From Jeotgalibaca porci (GTDB lineage: Bacteria; Bacillota; Bacilli; Lactobacillales; Aerococcaceae), in contig NZ_CP049889.1 in the NCBI RefSeq assembly GCF_011299095.1, forward strand, positions 1,778,501 to 1,842,500: a stretch of DNA of 64,000 nt. Direction: 5' to 3'. This document shows positions 1 to 8,374 of the stretch, in pieces. The stretch's first letter is position 1. Each line of letters starts with the position of its first letter. The notes under the pieces were generated by a model. That model was not told where the DNA came from, ran no database searches, and saw only the letters and a list, made by a program, of their open reading frames with translations. The position numbers and the translations under genes were made by a program.

Positions 1-289
1 CACAGAAGATCGCACAACAACACATGATGATCCTATTTATACGAAATACGGTGTGCTACACTATGCAGTACCAAACATGCCAGGTGCGGTTGCACGTACA
101 TCAACGATTGCCTTAACAAACGCAACGTTACCATACGCTGCACGCATTGCGAAACTTGGGTATATTGAAGCTGCCAAAGAAGATGATACCATCTTAACAG
201 GCTTCAACGTGTTCAAAGGAAAAGTAACCAATCCTGACGTAGCTGAATCATTAGATAAAGAGTACGCAGAAGTTACATCATTATTCTAA
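1..289 (+). CDS. ald: Alanine dehydrogenase, C-terminal part
   Basis: Partial gene whose 5' end lies outside the window; the reading frame is open from base 2 and about 95 residues are visible. The conserved stretch VPNMPGAVARTSTIALTNAT followed by LPYA is the typical C-terminal signature of NAD-dependent alanine dehydrogenase (L-alanine to pyruvate plus ammonia, cytoplasmic). The protein ends normally, six bases before a strong terminator. The GTG at 53 is an internal valine codon, not the start. Function is assigned from family resemblance in the visible part only. Confidence 0.9.
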   Translation, partial: TEDRTTTHDDPIYTKYGVLHYAVPNMPGAVARTSTIALTNATLPYAARIAKLGYIEAAKEDDTILTGFNVFKGKVTNPDVAESLDKEYAEVTSLF

Positions 290-298
290 AATAAAAAA

Positions 299-335
299 AG
301 AACTGAGACGATTTTTTTCGTCTCAGTTCTTTTTG
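299..335 (+). terminator. Rho-independent terminator of ald
   Basis: A perfect 13-bp stem (299-311 with 318-330) has a 6-nt T-rich loop and is followed by a T-rich tract. It lies directly after the ald stop codon. Confidence 0.9.
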
Positions 336-351
336 TTTTGGCAGTTTAGAT

Positions 352-385
352 ATGCACTCAAAAGTAGTATTGGCTTTGAGTGCGG
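352..385. repeat. Single ACTCAAA-N12-TTTGAGT hairpin element
   Basis: ACTCAAA at 356-362 pairs with TTTGAGT at 375-381 across a 12-nt loop, and the stem extends by the flanking GC/GC pair. It sits between two convergent genes. The 7-bp core and exact loop length match the tandem elements at 5511, 11668 and 25916, so I treat it as a single-copy member of the same family. It has no long T-tract on the plus strand. Confidence 0.6.
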
Positions 386-403
386 AGCCAATGACTCATC
401 TAA

Positions 404-889
404 TTAATTAAACTGCATATAAATATCTAAACCATACGGCGATTCATATTCAACAAGCTCGCCTGCAACGCGTTGTTTACTGCGTCCTCCGATGACATAG
501 ACATAGATTGTAGCCATGTTGGATTGATAGTAGGGCTTAATAGCCGTAATCTTATCTGCCGGAACTTTTCCAAGCGTAATCCCTTCGATAACCAACGTAA
601 AGTCTGGTTCCAGCGAGACATTCATGGTCGTTACATTTTCGTATTCAAAGGTACGGCGTTCACCTTCACGGAAATCCGCATCCATTTTACCTTGGAATGG
701 TTTTACAAATGGATCTTCTGCAATAATCACTTCGGCGATTCTATCCACCGTGGCTTGGTCTGCATCCATCTGACGATTTGTCAGCCGTATTTCAAATTTC
801 ACATCTGAACCCAATGTACGTGAAGATTCTGTAGTTTTAGCCGGTTTCACCGGTTCTTTTTTACTTTTAAAGAAATCAAAGAGTCCCAT
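404..889 (-). CDS. Hypothetical protein, 161 aa
   Basis: I do not recognise this family. The protein starts with GLFDFFKSKK, has a short Lys/Pro/Thr-rich linker to about residue 28, and then one compact mixed alpha/beta domain with no signal peptide or membrane segment. The segment IEGITLGKVPADKI faintly recalls a HIRAN-like strand pattern, but this is too weak to name. The ATG start is preceded by GAGGTGACTGG. It lies downstream of and on the same strand as the DsbA-like gene, with a 46-nt gap, so the two may be co-transcribed. Confidence 0.75.
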   Translation of the reverse strand: MGLFDFFKSKKEPVKPAKTTESSRTLGSDVKFEIRLTNRQMDADQATVDRIAEVIIAEDPFVKPFQGKMDADFREGERRTFEYENVTTMNVSLEPDFTLVIEGITLGKVPADKITAIKPYYQSNMATIYVYVIGGRSKQRVAGELVEYESPYGLDIYMQFN

Positions 890-935
890 CCAGTCACCTC
901 GCCATTCGTTTGAACCTATCGTAACATAAAATCGC

Positions 936-1571
936 TTACTTATCTGCCCAAACTGTTTCTAAGGTCTTGGTAAATATCTCTTTTGGCTGTGCTCCTGATA
1001 CAGCATATTTTCGATTAAATACAAAGAAGGGGACACCTCGGACACCGATTTGGACCGCTTCGTTTATTTCAGCATTGACTTCGTCGGTATAGCGATTCGA
1101 TTCTAGAACGATGCGGGCGTCTTCTTTAGAAATGCCTACCTCGTCAGCCAAAGCAGTTAAGGTATCAAAATCACTAATCAATAACGAGTCTGTAAAATAA
1201 GCTTTTTTCAAACGCTCATCCAGTTCATTGCCTTTGCCGACTTCTTTTGCGAAATGAAACAGGCGATGTGCATCAAAGGTGTTGGTATATTTTGCCGTGT
1301 CATTGTTAAATGTCAAACCAACTGCTTCGGCACTCCTTTCTACTTGCTTATTCATTTGCTTCACTTGTTCAAGGGGCATTCCTTTTAATTCTGATAGCGT
1401 TTCTTCCATCGTTTTACCGGGAAGGTATTTAGCGGTTGGATCCAATTGATAACTTTTATATTCAATTTCCACGTCATCCGCGTGGTCGAATTCTGCTAAG
1501 GCATCTTCTAAATGTTTATTACCGATATAGCAAAACGGACAGACAAAGTCGGACCAAATTTCTATTTTCAA
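936..1571 (-). CDS. DsbA-family oxidoreductase (FrnE/HCCA-isomerase-like)
   Basis: A 211-aa cytoplasmic thioredoxin-fold protein of the DsbA/FrnE group. The redox motif CPFC is at residues 11-14 (WSDFVCPFCYIG), a helical insertion follows, and the cis-proline loop is in GVRGVPFFVFN near the C-terminus. The family acts on thiols or disulfides; the substrate here is unknown. The start codon is TTG, chosen because GGAGGA lies 7-8 nt upstream and the family begins exactly at this MKIEIWSD. The length is normal. Confidence 0.85.
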   Translation of the reverse strand: MKIEIWSDFVCPFCYIGNKHLEDALAEFDHADDVEIEYKSYQLDPTAKYLPGKTMEETLSELKGMPLEQVKQMNKQVERSAEAVGLTFNNDTAKYTNTFDAHRLFHFAKEVGKGNELDERLKKAYFTDSLLISDFDTLTALADEVGISKEDARIVLESNRYTDEVNAEINEAVQIGVRGVPFFVFNRKYAVSGAQPKEIFTKTLETVWADK

Positions 1572-1660
1572 ATGACTTCCTCCTCAAGGGTTTGTATAAT
1601 GAATATAGCAAAGTAAAGCTTCGATTCCAAGTATTTGGATTGAGAGATATGGGGTGTGTG

Positions 1661-2368
1661 ATGAATAGGTTTGATGAAATAGCACAAGATTACGATGAAG
1701 ATATTTATCCATTAAATGAAGAAGAATTTGTGCTTCCGACAGTCGAAAGGTTGGCAGAACTGGCGCTTGGTAAAGACATTTTGGAGTTGGCGGTGGGGAC
1801 GGGCCGAATTGCGATTCCGCTGGCAGAACGAGGATTTAATGTGACAGGCATAGATATTTCGGAAGGTATGCTCTTGGAACTTAAAAAGAAGAGTGATACC
1901 GTTAAAACTTTGGTCGGGGATATGCGCGATGTGTCAATTTCTGAAACATTTGACTTGGCGTACTTGATTTTTAATGGCATCAGCTACGCGTTGACGTTGG
2001 AAGATCAATTAGCGACGCTAAAGAATGCGGCGCGTCATTTGAAAACGGGCGGTATGTTAGTAATCGAGACCTTTGTTCCACGTTTGCATGAAATTGTGGG
2101 GGATAATCGTGCGCCCTTTGCGTTGGAAGAAGACTTCATTGGCTTCGATGAGTACGACCGAATCAATCAAACAGTGGTTTCACACCAATATGATTTGTCG
2201 GCCGGGCAGGTAGCTTCTTATCAAACGGAGCATCGCTATGTCTGGCCATCCGAGCTAGAATTGATGGGGAAATTGGCTGGCCTGGAAGTGGTCGCACGTT
2301 GGGGCAGTTGGGATAAAGAAGCACTGACAAATGATTCGGACGATATGATTTTTGTTTTTCAAAAATAA
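1661..2368 (+). CDS. Class I SAM-dependent methyltransferase
   Basis: A 235-aa methyltransferase. SAM-binding motif I is DILELAVGTGRIAIPLAERG near residues 39-58, followed by the acidic GIDIS (motif II) and GDMRD. The frame is open much further upstream (from 1436) but that stretch overlaps the divergent DsbA-like gene. ATG 1661 is chosen because MNRFDEIAQDYDEDIYP is the normal family N-terminus and GGGG lies 6 nt upstream. A TATAAT at 1595-1600 is a likely -10. The substrate cannot be told from sequence. Transcription converges on the DUF554 gene. Confidence 0.85.
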   Translation: MNRFDEIAQDYDEDIYPLNEEEFVLPTVERLAELALGKDILELAVGTGRIAIPLAERGFNVTGIDISEGMLLELKKKSDTVKTLVGDMRDVSISETFDLAYLIFNGISYALTLEDQLATLKNAARHLKTGGMLVIETFVPRLHEIVGDNRAPFALEEDFIGFDEYDRINQTVVSHQYDLSAGQVASYQTEHRYVWPSELELMGKLAGLEVVARWGSWDKEALTNDSDDMIFVFQK

Positions 2369-2370
2369 AA

Positions 2371-2412
2371 AGAGAGTGTGAAAACAGGCAAAATGCCTCT
2401 TTCACACTCTCT
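2371..2412. terminator. Bidirectional terminator
   Basis: A perfect 13-bp stem (2371-2383 with 2400-2412) is flanked by A-tracts and T-tracts on both sides. It lies between the convergent methyltransferase and DUF554 genes. Confidence 0.9.
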
Positions 2413-3105
2413 TTACATGAACAAACTAAAAATGATTGGCATAAATACTGCTGGGGCCAAATTCATTACTTTAATATCTGTCACCTTTAATAGGTTCAAA
2501 CTCAATGCAATAATTAATAAAGAGCCAACTGTCGTCAAATCATTGATGACGCTGTCTGTTAGTAATGGTGCCAGAACAGAGGCGAATAGCGTCAAACTTC
2601 CTTCATAAAGAATAATGACAAACCCTGATAAGGCCACACCAATCCCCAAAGTCGATGCCAAAACGATGCAGACAATACCATCGATTAACGCTTTGGCAAA
2701 TAAAGTACTGTGGTCATTCGCAAGCCCACTTTGTAAAGAACCAACAATTCCCATTGCCCCCACACAGACGATTAAGCTTGCGGTAACAAAACCTTGGGCG
2801 ATTGAGATTGAGGAATTTTTAGATTTGGAAGCGAATTTTAACTCTAGACGATTCCCAAATACAGTAATTTTTTGGTTTAAATCGAATAGTTCACCGATTA
2901 ATGTACCGGCTACGAGCGAAAGAATGATAACCATCATATTTTCGCCGCTGAATAGTCCACTAATTCCAATATATAGAACACACAAACTGAGTGCATTCAT
3001 TAACGCGCTTGCGACTCTTTCTGATAAGCCGCTACGAAACAGCATACCAACAATTCCGCCAATTATTATTGCAACACCATTTACCAAGGCACCTGCCAAA
3101 ATCAT
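2413..3105 (-). CDS. DUF554 family membrane protein
   Basis: A 230-aa integral membrane protein with about seven hydrophobic segments and glycine-rich repeats (ALVNGVAIIIGGIVGMLF at the N-terminus; SLVAGTLIGELFDL). This matches the DUF554 family (YdfK/YqgA-like), whose substrate is not established to my knowledge. Full family length. The gene follows the 82-aa gene at 3121-3369 with a 15-nt gap, so both probably share a transcript. Confidence 0.85.
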   Translation of the reverse strand: MILAGALVNGVAIIIGGIVGMLFRSGLSERVASALMNALSLCVLYIGISGLFSGENMMVIILSLVAGTLIGELFDLNQKITVFGNRLELKFASKSKNSSISIAQGFVTASLIVCVGAMGIVGSLQSGLANDHSTLFAKALIDGIVCIVLASTLGIGVALSGFVIILYEGSLTLFASVLAPLLTDSVINDLTTVGSLLIIALSLNLLKVTDIKVMNLAPAVFMPIIFSLFM

Positions 3106-3120
3106 TGTCTCACCTCGTCT

Positions 3121-3369
3121 TTACTTTAAACGTGCACGTAATGCATCCGCAATACCACGCAATTGTTTCATATCTTCTTTAGCGGGATCTTCGATGGTTA
3201 GAAGTAATGTATCATTTACAACATTTCCTTCTTCGTCGTAGGCCATAATATACATCTCACCGAAAATATCGTCCAAATCTTTGACTTGTTCAACTACGAT
3301 GTCTAGAGCATGGTCAGTATTTTCTGATTTAAATTTTTCGAATTCTTGTAATAGTTTTTCTAAATCCAT
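3121..3369 (-). CDS. Small acidic hypothetical protein, 82 aa
   Basis: An acidic cytoplasmic protein predicted mostly helical at both ends (MDLEKLLQEFEKFKSENTD; EDMKQLRGIADALRARLK), with a strand-rich centre. No family is recognised. A GAGGTCAACC upstream of the ATG is a plausible ribosome site. It is the first gene of a likely two-gene unit with the DUF554 protein. Confidence 0.7.
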   Translation of the reverse strand: MDLEKLLQEFEKFKSENTDHALDIVVEQVKDLDDIFGEMYIMAYDEEGNVVNDTLLLTIEDPAKEDMKQLRGIADALRARLK

Positions 3370-3490
3370 GATGGTTGACCTCTTTCATATTTTGATAGCT
3401 CATTTTAGCAATGATTTCTCCGTTTAACAATAACTTTTGCATTTTGTTGTTGGTATCGCTTACAATGAAGAAAACAGAGGAGGTGAGAAG

Positions 3491-4309
3491 ATGGTAAAGT
3501 ATCTGATTGTGAACGCCGATGACTTTGGAATCTGTGAAGCGACGAATGAGGCAATTGAAGAATTGGCTTTGGCCGGACGTATTACCGCAACATCCTTAAT
3601 GATTTTGGGGAATAGTACCCAGGATGCCGTTCGTCGTGTCGCTAAGTTTAAACATTTAATCAGTATTGGACTTCATGCTACGCTACAGTGCGACCATTTG
3701 AGTACGGCATTTCTGAGTGATTTACCTCAGAACATCTATGAAGAAACAAAAAGTCTCACAGCTATGAAGGAGATTGCGGCGCAATATGAAAAAGGGCGCT
3801 TCTATGGGATTACATTTGATCACTTGGATAGTCATGGCGGGACTTTGTATCAAGAGAGTGAAGTTAATTGTCTACCGGTTTGTCTTCATTTTTGTGCTGC
3901 ACATAACTTGCCATTCCGCTATCCTAAAAATGCCGATGCCTTAATCGATATGACACCCCATCCTTTAACCGAACGCGTGAAAGCATCCCAGTTTGAAGTT
4001 TCAGATTTTGCGGAAAAGAAAGGCGTCCGTTTACCGGATCAAGTCCTCTCGAATCACCATCCAATTGAAAACATTGCTTCCTATGAAGCACTAAAGAAGT
4101 TCTATTTACGAATCTTGCGCGGCTTACCAGATGGCATCACCGAATTATATTTGCATCCATCCAAACCTGATAGTATTCATTTCAGTCAGGATTCAGAATG
4201 GCAGAAACGGGTTTGGGAGTATGAATTCTTAATGGATCCTGATTTTTTGGAAACAATTGAAGAGGAAAACATCCAACTCGTGACCTGGACAGAAGCTTTT
4301 TCTAAATGA
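3491..4309 (+). CDS. ChbG/YdjC-family carbohydrate deacetylase
   Basis: A 272-aa member of the YdjC/ChbG family, metal-dependent deacetylases of N-acetylated oligosaccharides. The N-terminal metal motif is NADDFG (D10, D11), and GITFDHLDSHGG supplies the HxxSH-type ligands near residue 117. The ATG at 3491 has AGAGGAGGTGAG just upstream; the longer frame from 3437 adds residues atypical for the family. The exact sugar (diacetylchitobiose or another) is not determined. It stands alone between a divergent gene and a membrane protein. Confidence 0.85.
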   Translation: MVKYLIVNADDFGICEATNEAIEELALAGRITATSLMILGNSTQDAVRRVAKFKHLISIGLHATLQCDHLSTAFLSDLPQNIYEETKSLTAMKEIAAQYEKGRFYGITFDHLDSHGGTLYQESEVNCLPVCLHFCAAHNLPFRYPKNADALIDMTPHPLTERVKASQFEVSDFAEKKGVRLPDQVLSNHHPIENIASYEALKKFYLRILRGLPDGITELYLHPSKPDSIHFSQDSEWQKRVWEYEFLMDPDFLETIEEENIQLVTWTEAFSK

Positions 4310-4383
4310 ACGAATCATTCTCAAGACTGATATTCCTTTTTGATATTCATTGTATAATAGAAGAACAAGAAAGGTGGTTAGCC

Positions 4384-4869
4384 ATGAATAAGTTCAATTA
4401 CTATTTACATGAAATATCAAAATCTGTTTCTACAGGCATTATAGGTTACTTAAAAGCAACGTTAAAATTATCTTTGTTGGGTTTTATCATATTGAGTGTG
4501 GGTTTATGGTTCTTCCACGTTAAGTGGTGGTTCGTGATTGCTTTCCTAATTGCGGTGGTGGATATGCTTCCGGTAGTGGGAAGTGGCATCGTTATGATTC
4601 CATGGGCACTCATTCAATTACTGCTCGGGAACACAACGATTGCTTGGCAACTCGGCGTTTTATATATCATTTTAGTCGTAGTAAGGCAGATAGCAGAGCC
4701 CATTTTTACAGGGAAAGCCATAGGTGTCCGTCCGCTTTATACCTTCTTGGCCTCGATTGTTTGTATTATGATATTCGGGCCGATAGGAGCAGTGTTAGGA
4801 GCCATTGTGACGATTATACTTAAATCACTCTTCGAAGTACGTCGCTATCAGGACCGAAATGTGCTCTAA
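4384..4869 (+). CDS. Short AI-2E/YtvI-type membrane protein (half-length)
   Basis: A 161-aa membrane protein with about four transmembrane segments. GYLKATLKLSLLGFIIL, DMLPVVGSGIVMIPWA, VVRQIAEPIFTGKAIGV and FGPIGAVLGAIV are hallmark segments of the C-terminal half of the AI-2E transporter family (YtvI branch), whose members usually have about 340-380 residues. ATG 4384 has AAAGGTGG upstream, and no N-terminal half is encoded before it. It is either a genuine half-length form or a truncated relic; an intact ribosome site and a nearby TATAAT (4354-4359) favour expression. Confidence 0.7.
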   Translation: MNKFNYYLHEISKSVSTGIIGYLKATLKLSLLGFIILSVGLWFFHVKWWFVIAFLIAVVDMLPVVGSGIVMIPWALIQLLLGNTTIAWQLGVLYIILVVVRQIAEPIFTGKAIGVRPLYTFLASIVCIMIFGPIGAVLGAIVTIILKSLFEVRRYQDRNVL

Positions 4870-4966
4870 TTCAGCGTAATTTGCCAAATGGCGCGGTTTT
4901 CAGTATAATGAAAAACGTTGGTCCCGGTGTGGACTGTATGCTATTGATAGAAAGAGGTAATTACGA

Positions 4967-5374
4967 ATGAAGAAGAGAATTGACTTAACGGGCAGACAAT
5001 TTGGCGATTTGACGGTTCTGGGGAAAGCTGAAACGAAGCAAAAAGGCCGTTTTTGGAACGTGAAATGTGTCTGTGGTAATGAGCTAGTAGTTAAGCAATC
5101 TGACTTGAAAAACCAAGTCGTGACAAACTGTGGACATGAAGAAACAGCTGTGAAAGAAGTTAAAAAAGCGGCTCCTAAAAAAGCAAAAGCACCAGCTAAG
5201 AAAACTTCAAAAGGAACAGGCCATGTCGGCGTTTCTAAAGTAGAATTGAAAAGCGGTACGCGCTATAAAGCAAATATCAGTGTAGACGGAAAGAACAAGC
5301 ATCTTGGAACTTTCGATACATTGGAAGAAGCTGTAGCAGCACGCCAAGAAGCCGAAGAGCAATATAGACAATAA
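4967..5374 (+). CDS. Zinc-ribbon plus AP2-like DNA-binding protein
   Basis: A 135-aa basic protein in three parts. Residues 1-58 look like a zinc ribbon (C34, C36, C55, H57). Residues 62-84 form a Lys/Ala/Pro linker like histone H1 tails. Residues 86-132 (HVGVSKVELKSGTRYKA, then HLGTFDTLEEAVAAR) match the AP2/ERF-like fold found in some phage and HNH-endonuclease proteins. There is no HNH nuclease motif. It is probably a DNA-binding protein of phage or mobile origin, now a stand-alone chromosomal gene. The role is unknown. It has its own terminator. Confidence 0.7.
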   Translation: MKKRIDLTGRQFGDLTVLGKAETKQKGRFWNVKCVCGNELVVKQSDLKNQVVTNCGHEETAVKEVKKAAPKKAKAPAKKTSKGTGHVGVSKVELKSGTRYKANISVDGKNKHLGTFDTLEEAVAARQEAEEQYRQ

Positions 5375-5375
5375 G

Positions 5376-5409
5376 AAAAAGTGAAGAGCGCCCGCTCTTC
5401 ACTTTTTTT
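5376..5409 (+). terminator. Terminator of AP2-like gene
   Basis: A 14-bp perfect stem (5376-5389 with 5394-5407) with a 4-nt loop and seven T residues, starting one base after the stop codon. Confidence 0.9.
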
Positions 5410-5464
5410 GCTTAAACTATAGGGTTTTATAAGTTTCTGTGAGAACATCATTCATTGTATAGAC

Positions 5465-5500
5465 GTGCAAAGGTCAGTAAAAAAGTCCACCCTCTTGCAC
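5465..5500. other. Weak hairpin in gene-free stretch
   Basis: GTGCAA at 5465-5470 can pair with TTGCAC at 5495-5500 over a long loop. Part of the 309-base gene-free stretch 5375-5683, which otherwise holds a terminator, a tandem repeat and a further hairpin. Confidence 0.3.
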
Positions 5501-5510
5501 TATTTACCGC

Positions 5511-5600
5511 AAAAGGCTCACTCAGAGCGTTAAATCAGATTGAGTGAGCTATTTTTTCTCAAAAGGCTCACTCAGAGCGTTAAATCAGTTTGAGTGAGCT
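5511..5600. repeat. Tandem hairpin array A, period 50 bp, 1.8 units
   Basis: Two 40-bp copies start at 5511 and 5561, identical except for one base, separated by a T-rich 10-mer. Each forms GCTC + ACTCAGA, a 12-nt loop, then TTTGAGT (ATTGAGT in the first copy) + GAGC. This is the same geometry as the elements at 354, 11668 and 25916. It lies between convergent genes and lacks any reading frame preserved by the period. Confidence 0.75.
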
Positions 5601-5627
5601 GTTATGATCCATTTCACTTAGGGTAGC

Positions 5628-5666
5628 TCGGAGCTAGAACTGAAAAAATACGCGTTCTAGTTCCGA
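5628..5666. terminator. Hairpin at the 3' end of the amidase gene
   Basis: TCGGAGCTAGAAC (5628-5640) pairs imperfectly with GTTCTAGTTCCGA (5654-5666) across a 13-nt loop. It lies 18 bp beyond the amidase stop codon and may end that minus-strand transcript, although no clear T-run follows. Confidence 0.4.
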
Positions 5667-5683
5667 CTAGCGCGCAAAAACGG

Positions 5684-7135
5684 TTAAATAAACAAGCCGT
5701 CAGCTTCGATTGCTTCTCCTAATCCCAATAACCAATCTTCGCGTCCTTTTGGTGCTGTAAATTGGACACCAAGTGGCAGACCAGCTTCCGTTACATGGAT
5801 CGGTAAACTTAAAGAAGGCGCGCCTGTCAAATTGGCCTGCATTCCAAATGGCGTGATAGGTAAACTCAAACCGAACATATCCCAAACAATCTGTTGTTGT
5901 TCTGAGGCACTAAATTCTTGAATGTTTGCCATTTTCGCTTTCAAATCAGCCGATTGCCAATCCATGTCTACAAGCGGAGCTGCTTCTGCCGTAGTCGGTG
6001 TTAACAGCAAATCATACGTTTCGTGGAAATGGGCCATTGCTTCGGCAGCCGCGTCCCACCGTTTAAACGTATTGGAATACTCCGCAGCAGAAACTTTATT
6101 CCCCGCGTGATACAACACCCAGGTTATCAGTTCCATATCATCCAGCGTGAACGGACGACCGAGATTTTGCTCCATCCCTTGCAACATGGAGGCTGTTTCA
6201 CCACAGTTCATGATGTAATAGCTCTCCATTAAGGCCACACCATCATAATCCGGATCTTTCTCGACAACCTCATGACCATTCGCTTCTAACCAACGCACCA
6301 TCTTCATAACAGCCGTTTTCGCTTCTTCGCTGACTTCGGATAAAATCGGAGATTGCAAAGAGTAAGCCACTTTATATTTACGACGCCCATTCATCATGAA
6401 ACCTTCTGGCAACAGCGGTGCTTGGAAAGCAGCTGACAATTGAACGGTCTGCATATTTTCGAGCATCGCAGTTGTATCTCGAATCGATTTCGTCAAGACA
6501 AAATCAATCGCGGCACCTTGCCAATTACGTCCCGAACCTGGACCAACCGGCATGCGTCCACGTGTCGGTTTCAACCCGACTAATCCGGTAAAGGAGGCAG
6601 GGATACGAATGGAACCACCGCCATCACTCGCTCCCGCAAGCGGCACCATCCCGGCTGCAACTGCCGCACCAGCACCACCGCTGGAACCACCAGGAGAGTA
6701 ATCAGGATTCCAAGGATTACGTGAAGGGCCAAAGATACGTGCATCGGTAATATTTTTAAAGCCAAACTCTGGCACATTGGTTTGCCCAATAACGATAAAA
6801 CCAGCATCCAGTAACTTTTGAGTATAGTGACTGGTTTGAGAACTGATAGCGTCTTTTAACAAAACGGAACCTGAAGTACTCGGCTCACCCGCTAATGTTT
6901 GTCCCATATCTTTCACCAAAATAGGAACACCGCCAAATGGCTTGCCGGTAAAGTCACGGGTTTCCGCTTCTTTTAAAGCTGCCTCAAAACGCGGATGAAT
7001 AACCGCATTTAAAGCCGGGTTTTCTTTTTCTATACGAGTAATTGCTTGCGCTACGAGTTCCCGCGGCGAAGCTTCTTTCTGTTTTACTAAATGTGCAAAA
7101 TGCAAAGCGTCTTCTTCTCGATTAATGTGAAACAA
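5684..7135 (-). CDS. Amidase (amidase signature family)
   Basis: A 483-aa amidase-signature hydrolase, cytoplasmic. The family Ser-Ser-Lys triad region is visible: VPILVKDMGQTLAGEP holds the lysine, and SPGGSSGGAGAAVAAG with GGGSIRIPASFTGLVGLKP holds the two serines. It hydrolyses amide bonds; the substrate is unspecified, and a GatA role is unlikely because gatB and gatC are absent here. The TTG at 7133-7135 is chosen as start because AAGGAG lies 9 nt upstream; longer in-frame starts to 7216 overlap the divergent promoter region. Length is normal for the family. Confidence 0.88.
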   Translation of the reverse strand: MFHINREEDALHFAHLVKQKEASPRELVAQAITRIEKENPALNAVIHPRFEAALKEAETRDFTGKPFGGVPILVKDMGQTLAGEPSTSGSVLLKDAISSQTSHYTQKLLDAGFIVIGQTNVPEFGFKNITDARIFGPSRNPWNPDYSPGGSSGGAGAAVAAGMVPLAGASDGGGSIRIPASFTGLVGLKPTRGRMPVGPGSGRNWQGAAIDFVLTKSIRDTTAMLENMQTVQLSAAFQAPLLPEGFMMNGRRKYKVAYSLQSPILSEVSEEAKTAVMKMVRWLEANGHEVVEKDPDYDGVALMESYYIMNCGETASMLQGMEQNLGRPFTLDDMELITWVLYHAGNKVSAAEYSNTFKRWDAAAEAMAHFHETYDLLLTPTTAEAAPLVDMDWQSADLKAKMANIQEFSASEQQQIVWDMFGLSLPITPFGMQANLTGAPSLSLPIHVTEAGLPLGVQFTAPKGREDWLLGLGEAIEADGLFI

Positions 7136-7249
7136 AAAAATCAGCTCCTTAATAATCATATAATAATTATAACATAGAAAGCGATTGCGATTTATTGTAT
7201 GAAGGGTATAATACACCTATGTAAGTTTATAAAAAATGGAGGTTCACAC

Positions 7250-8371
7250 ATGAAAAAGAAAAAATGGCTTTGGCTTCTATTAGTACCTGTTCTAGCATTT
7301 TTAGGCTTTATTGTTCTGCGGTTTTTACCGAATAATCAGTCCGATGCTCCGCTTACGATGGATGAGGATCCTCTTGGTATAACCTATTTTATGGTCCCAC
7401 CGATGGAACAGGTATTTGTTAATGGAGTAGTGAAACCGGAGCAATCTCAAGATTTTCATAAAGATGCTAATCTCGGTGAAATCAGTGATTTAATGGTTAC
7501 AAATGGTGACATTGTTGAAGAGGACACTCTTTTATACAGCTATACAAACGATGCCATCCAAAAAGAAATTAACCAGCTGACAAATGAAGCTGCACGATTG
7601 GAAACGCAACGCGCCAATACAGCTTACAAACAACAATTGGCAATCGATAGATGGTATGAGGTTCCGCAAGAAGAACGTTCACAAACATTAGACGAAATTT
7701 ATATGGAATTTAATCTGAGCGAGATTGATTCACAAATAACGGAACAGTATGCAAATATTGAACTTTTAGAATCCGAAGTCTATACAGAAGTTTTAGCACC
7801 ATTTAAAGGGAAAGTGGTTATTCCGGAAGAGAAAACAGCTGAAGCACCATTAATGAAACTGATTTCTGAGAATTTCTACGTTTCCGGTACATTAAATGAA
7901 AAAGATTTAGAAAAAGTCAAAGTCGATCAAGCAGCGGATATTACGGTTGTTTCGACCAATTTTACTACTTTAGGAAAAGTTTCTTTTGTTGATACGACAC
8001 CTACGGAAGCCAATAGCGATCCATACAGCGGTATGGCAACGATGTCTTCTTACCCGGTCAAATTAAGTTTTGATTCATTAGAAGGCATTGTAAATGGTTA
8101 TCACGTTCAAGCGACGATTCAACTGGAAGAAACACAAATTATGATCCCAACAGAAGCCATTCATAAAGAGGGAGATACTGCCTATGTATTGGTCAATGAT
8201 TTCGGTACAGTGGCCAAACGTACCCTCCAACTTGGAGACGAAACTGCGGAAGGAACCCTGATTACAAGTGGTCTCGAAGCCGAGGATGAAATTATCCTGT
8301 CTTCCGAAACGCCCGTACAAGAAGGTGACATTCTGGATCCAGGAATGATGGAAATGCCAGAGGGGGAGTAG
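7250..8371 (+). CDS. MacA-type membrane-fusion (adaptor) subunit of ABC exporter
   Basis: A 373-aa adaptor with an N-terminal membrane anchor (residues 6-24, after KKKK), a lipoyl/biotinyl-like half near FHKDANLGEISDLMVTNGDIVEE, a short coiled coil (EINQLTNEAARLETQRANT) and a beta-barrel/C-terminal domain. It belongs to the HlyD/RND adaptor superfamily found with MacB-like exporters in Firmicutes. ATG 7250 has TGGAGG 8 nt upstream. It is the first gene of a tight three-gene operon (gap 3 nt, then a 4-nt overlap). The exported substrate, perhaps a peptide or drug, is unknown. Confidence 0.85.
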   Translation: MKKKKWLWLLLVPVLAFLGFIVLRFLPNNQSDAPLTMDEDPLGITYFMVPPMEQVFVNGVVKPEQSQDFHKDANLGEISDLMVTNGDIVEEDTLLYSYTNDAIQKEINQLTNEAARLETQRANTAYKQQLAIDRWYEVPQEERSQTLDEIYMEFNLSEIDSQITEQYANIELLESEVYTEVLAPFKGKVVIPEEKTAEAPLMKLISENFYVSGTLNEKDLEKVKVDQAADITVVSTNFTTLGKVSFVDTTPTEANSDPYSGMATMSSYPVKLSFDSLEGIVNGYHVQATIQLEETQIMIPTEAIHKEGDTAYVLVNDFGTVAKRTLQLGDETAEGTLITSGLEAEDEIILSSETPVQEGDILDPGMMEMPEGE

Positions 8372-8374
8372 CGA

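Noticed and set aside
1436-1660. N-terminal extension of the methyltransferase
   Set aside because: The open frame overlaps the divergent DsbA-like gene and the extra residues do not fit the family; ATG 1661 is the better start.
5684-7135. GatA subunit of the glutamyl-tRNA amidotransferase
   Set aside because: The amidase motifs fit, but gatC and gatB are not adjacent and the sequence lacks the usual GatA N-terminus; a general amidase is more likely.
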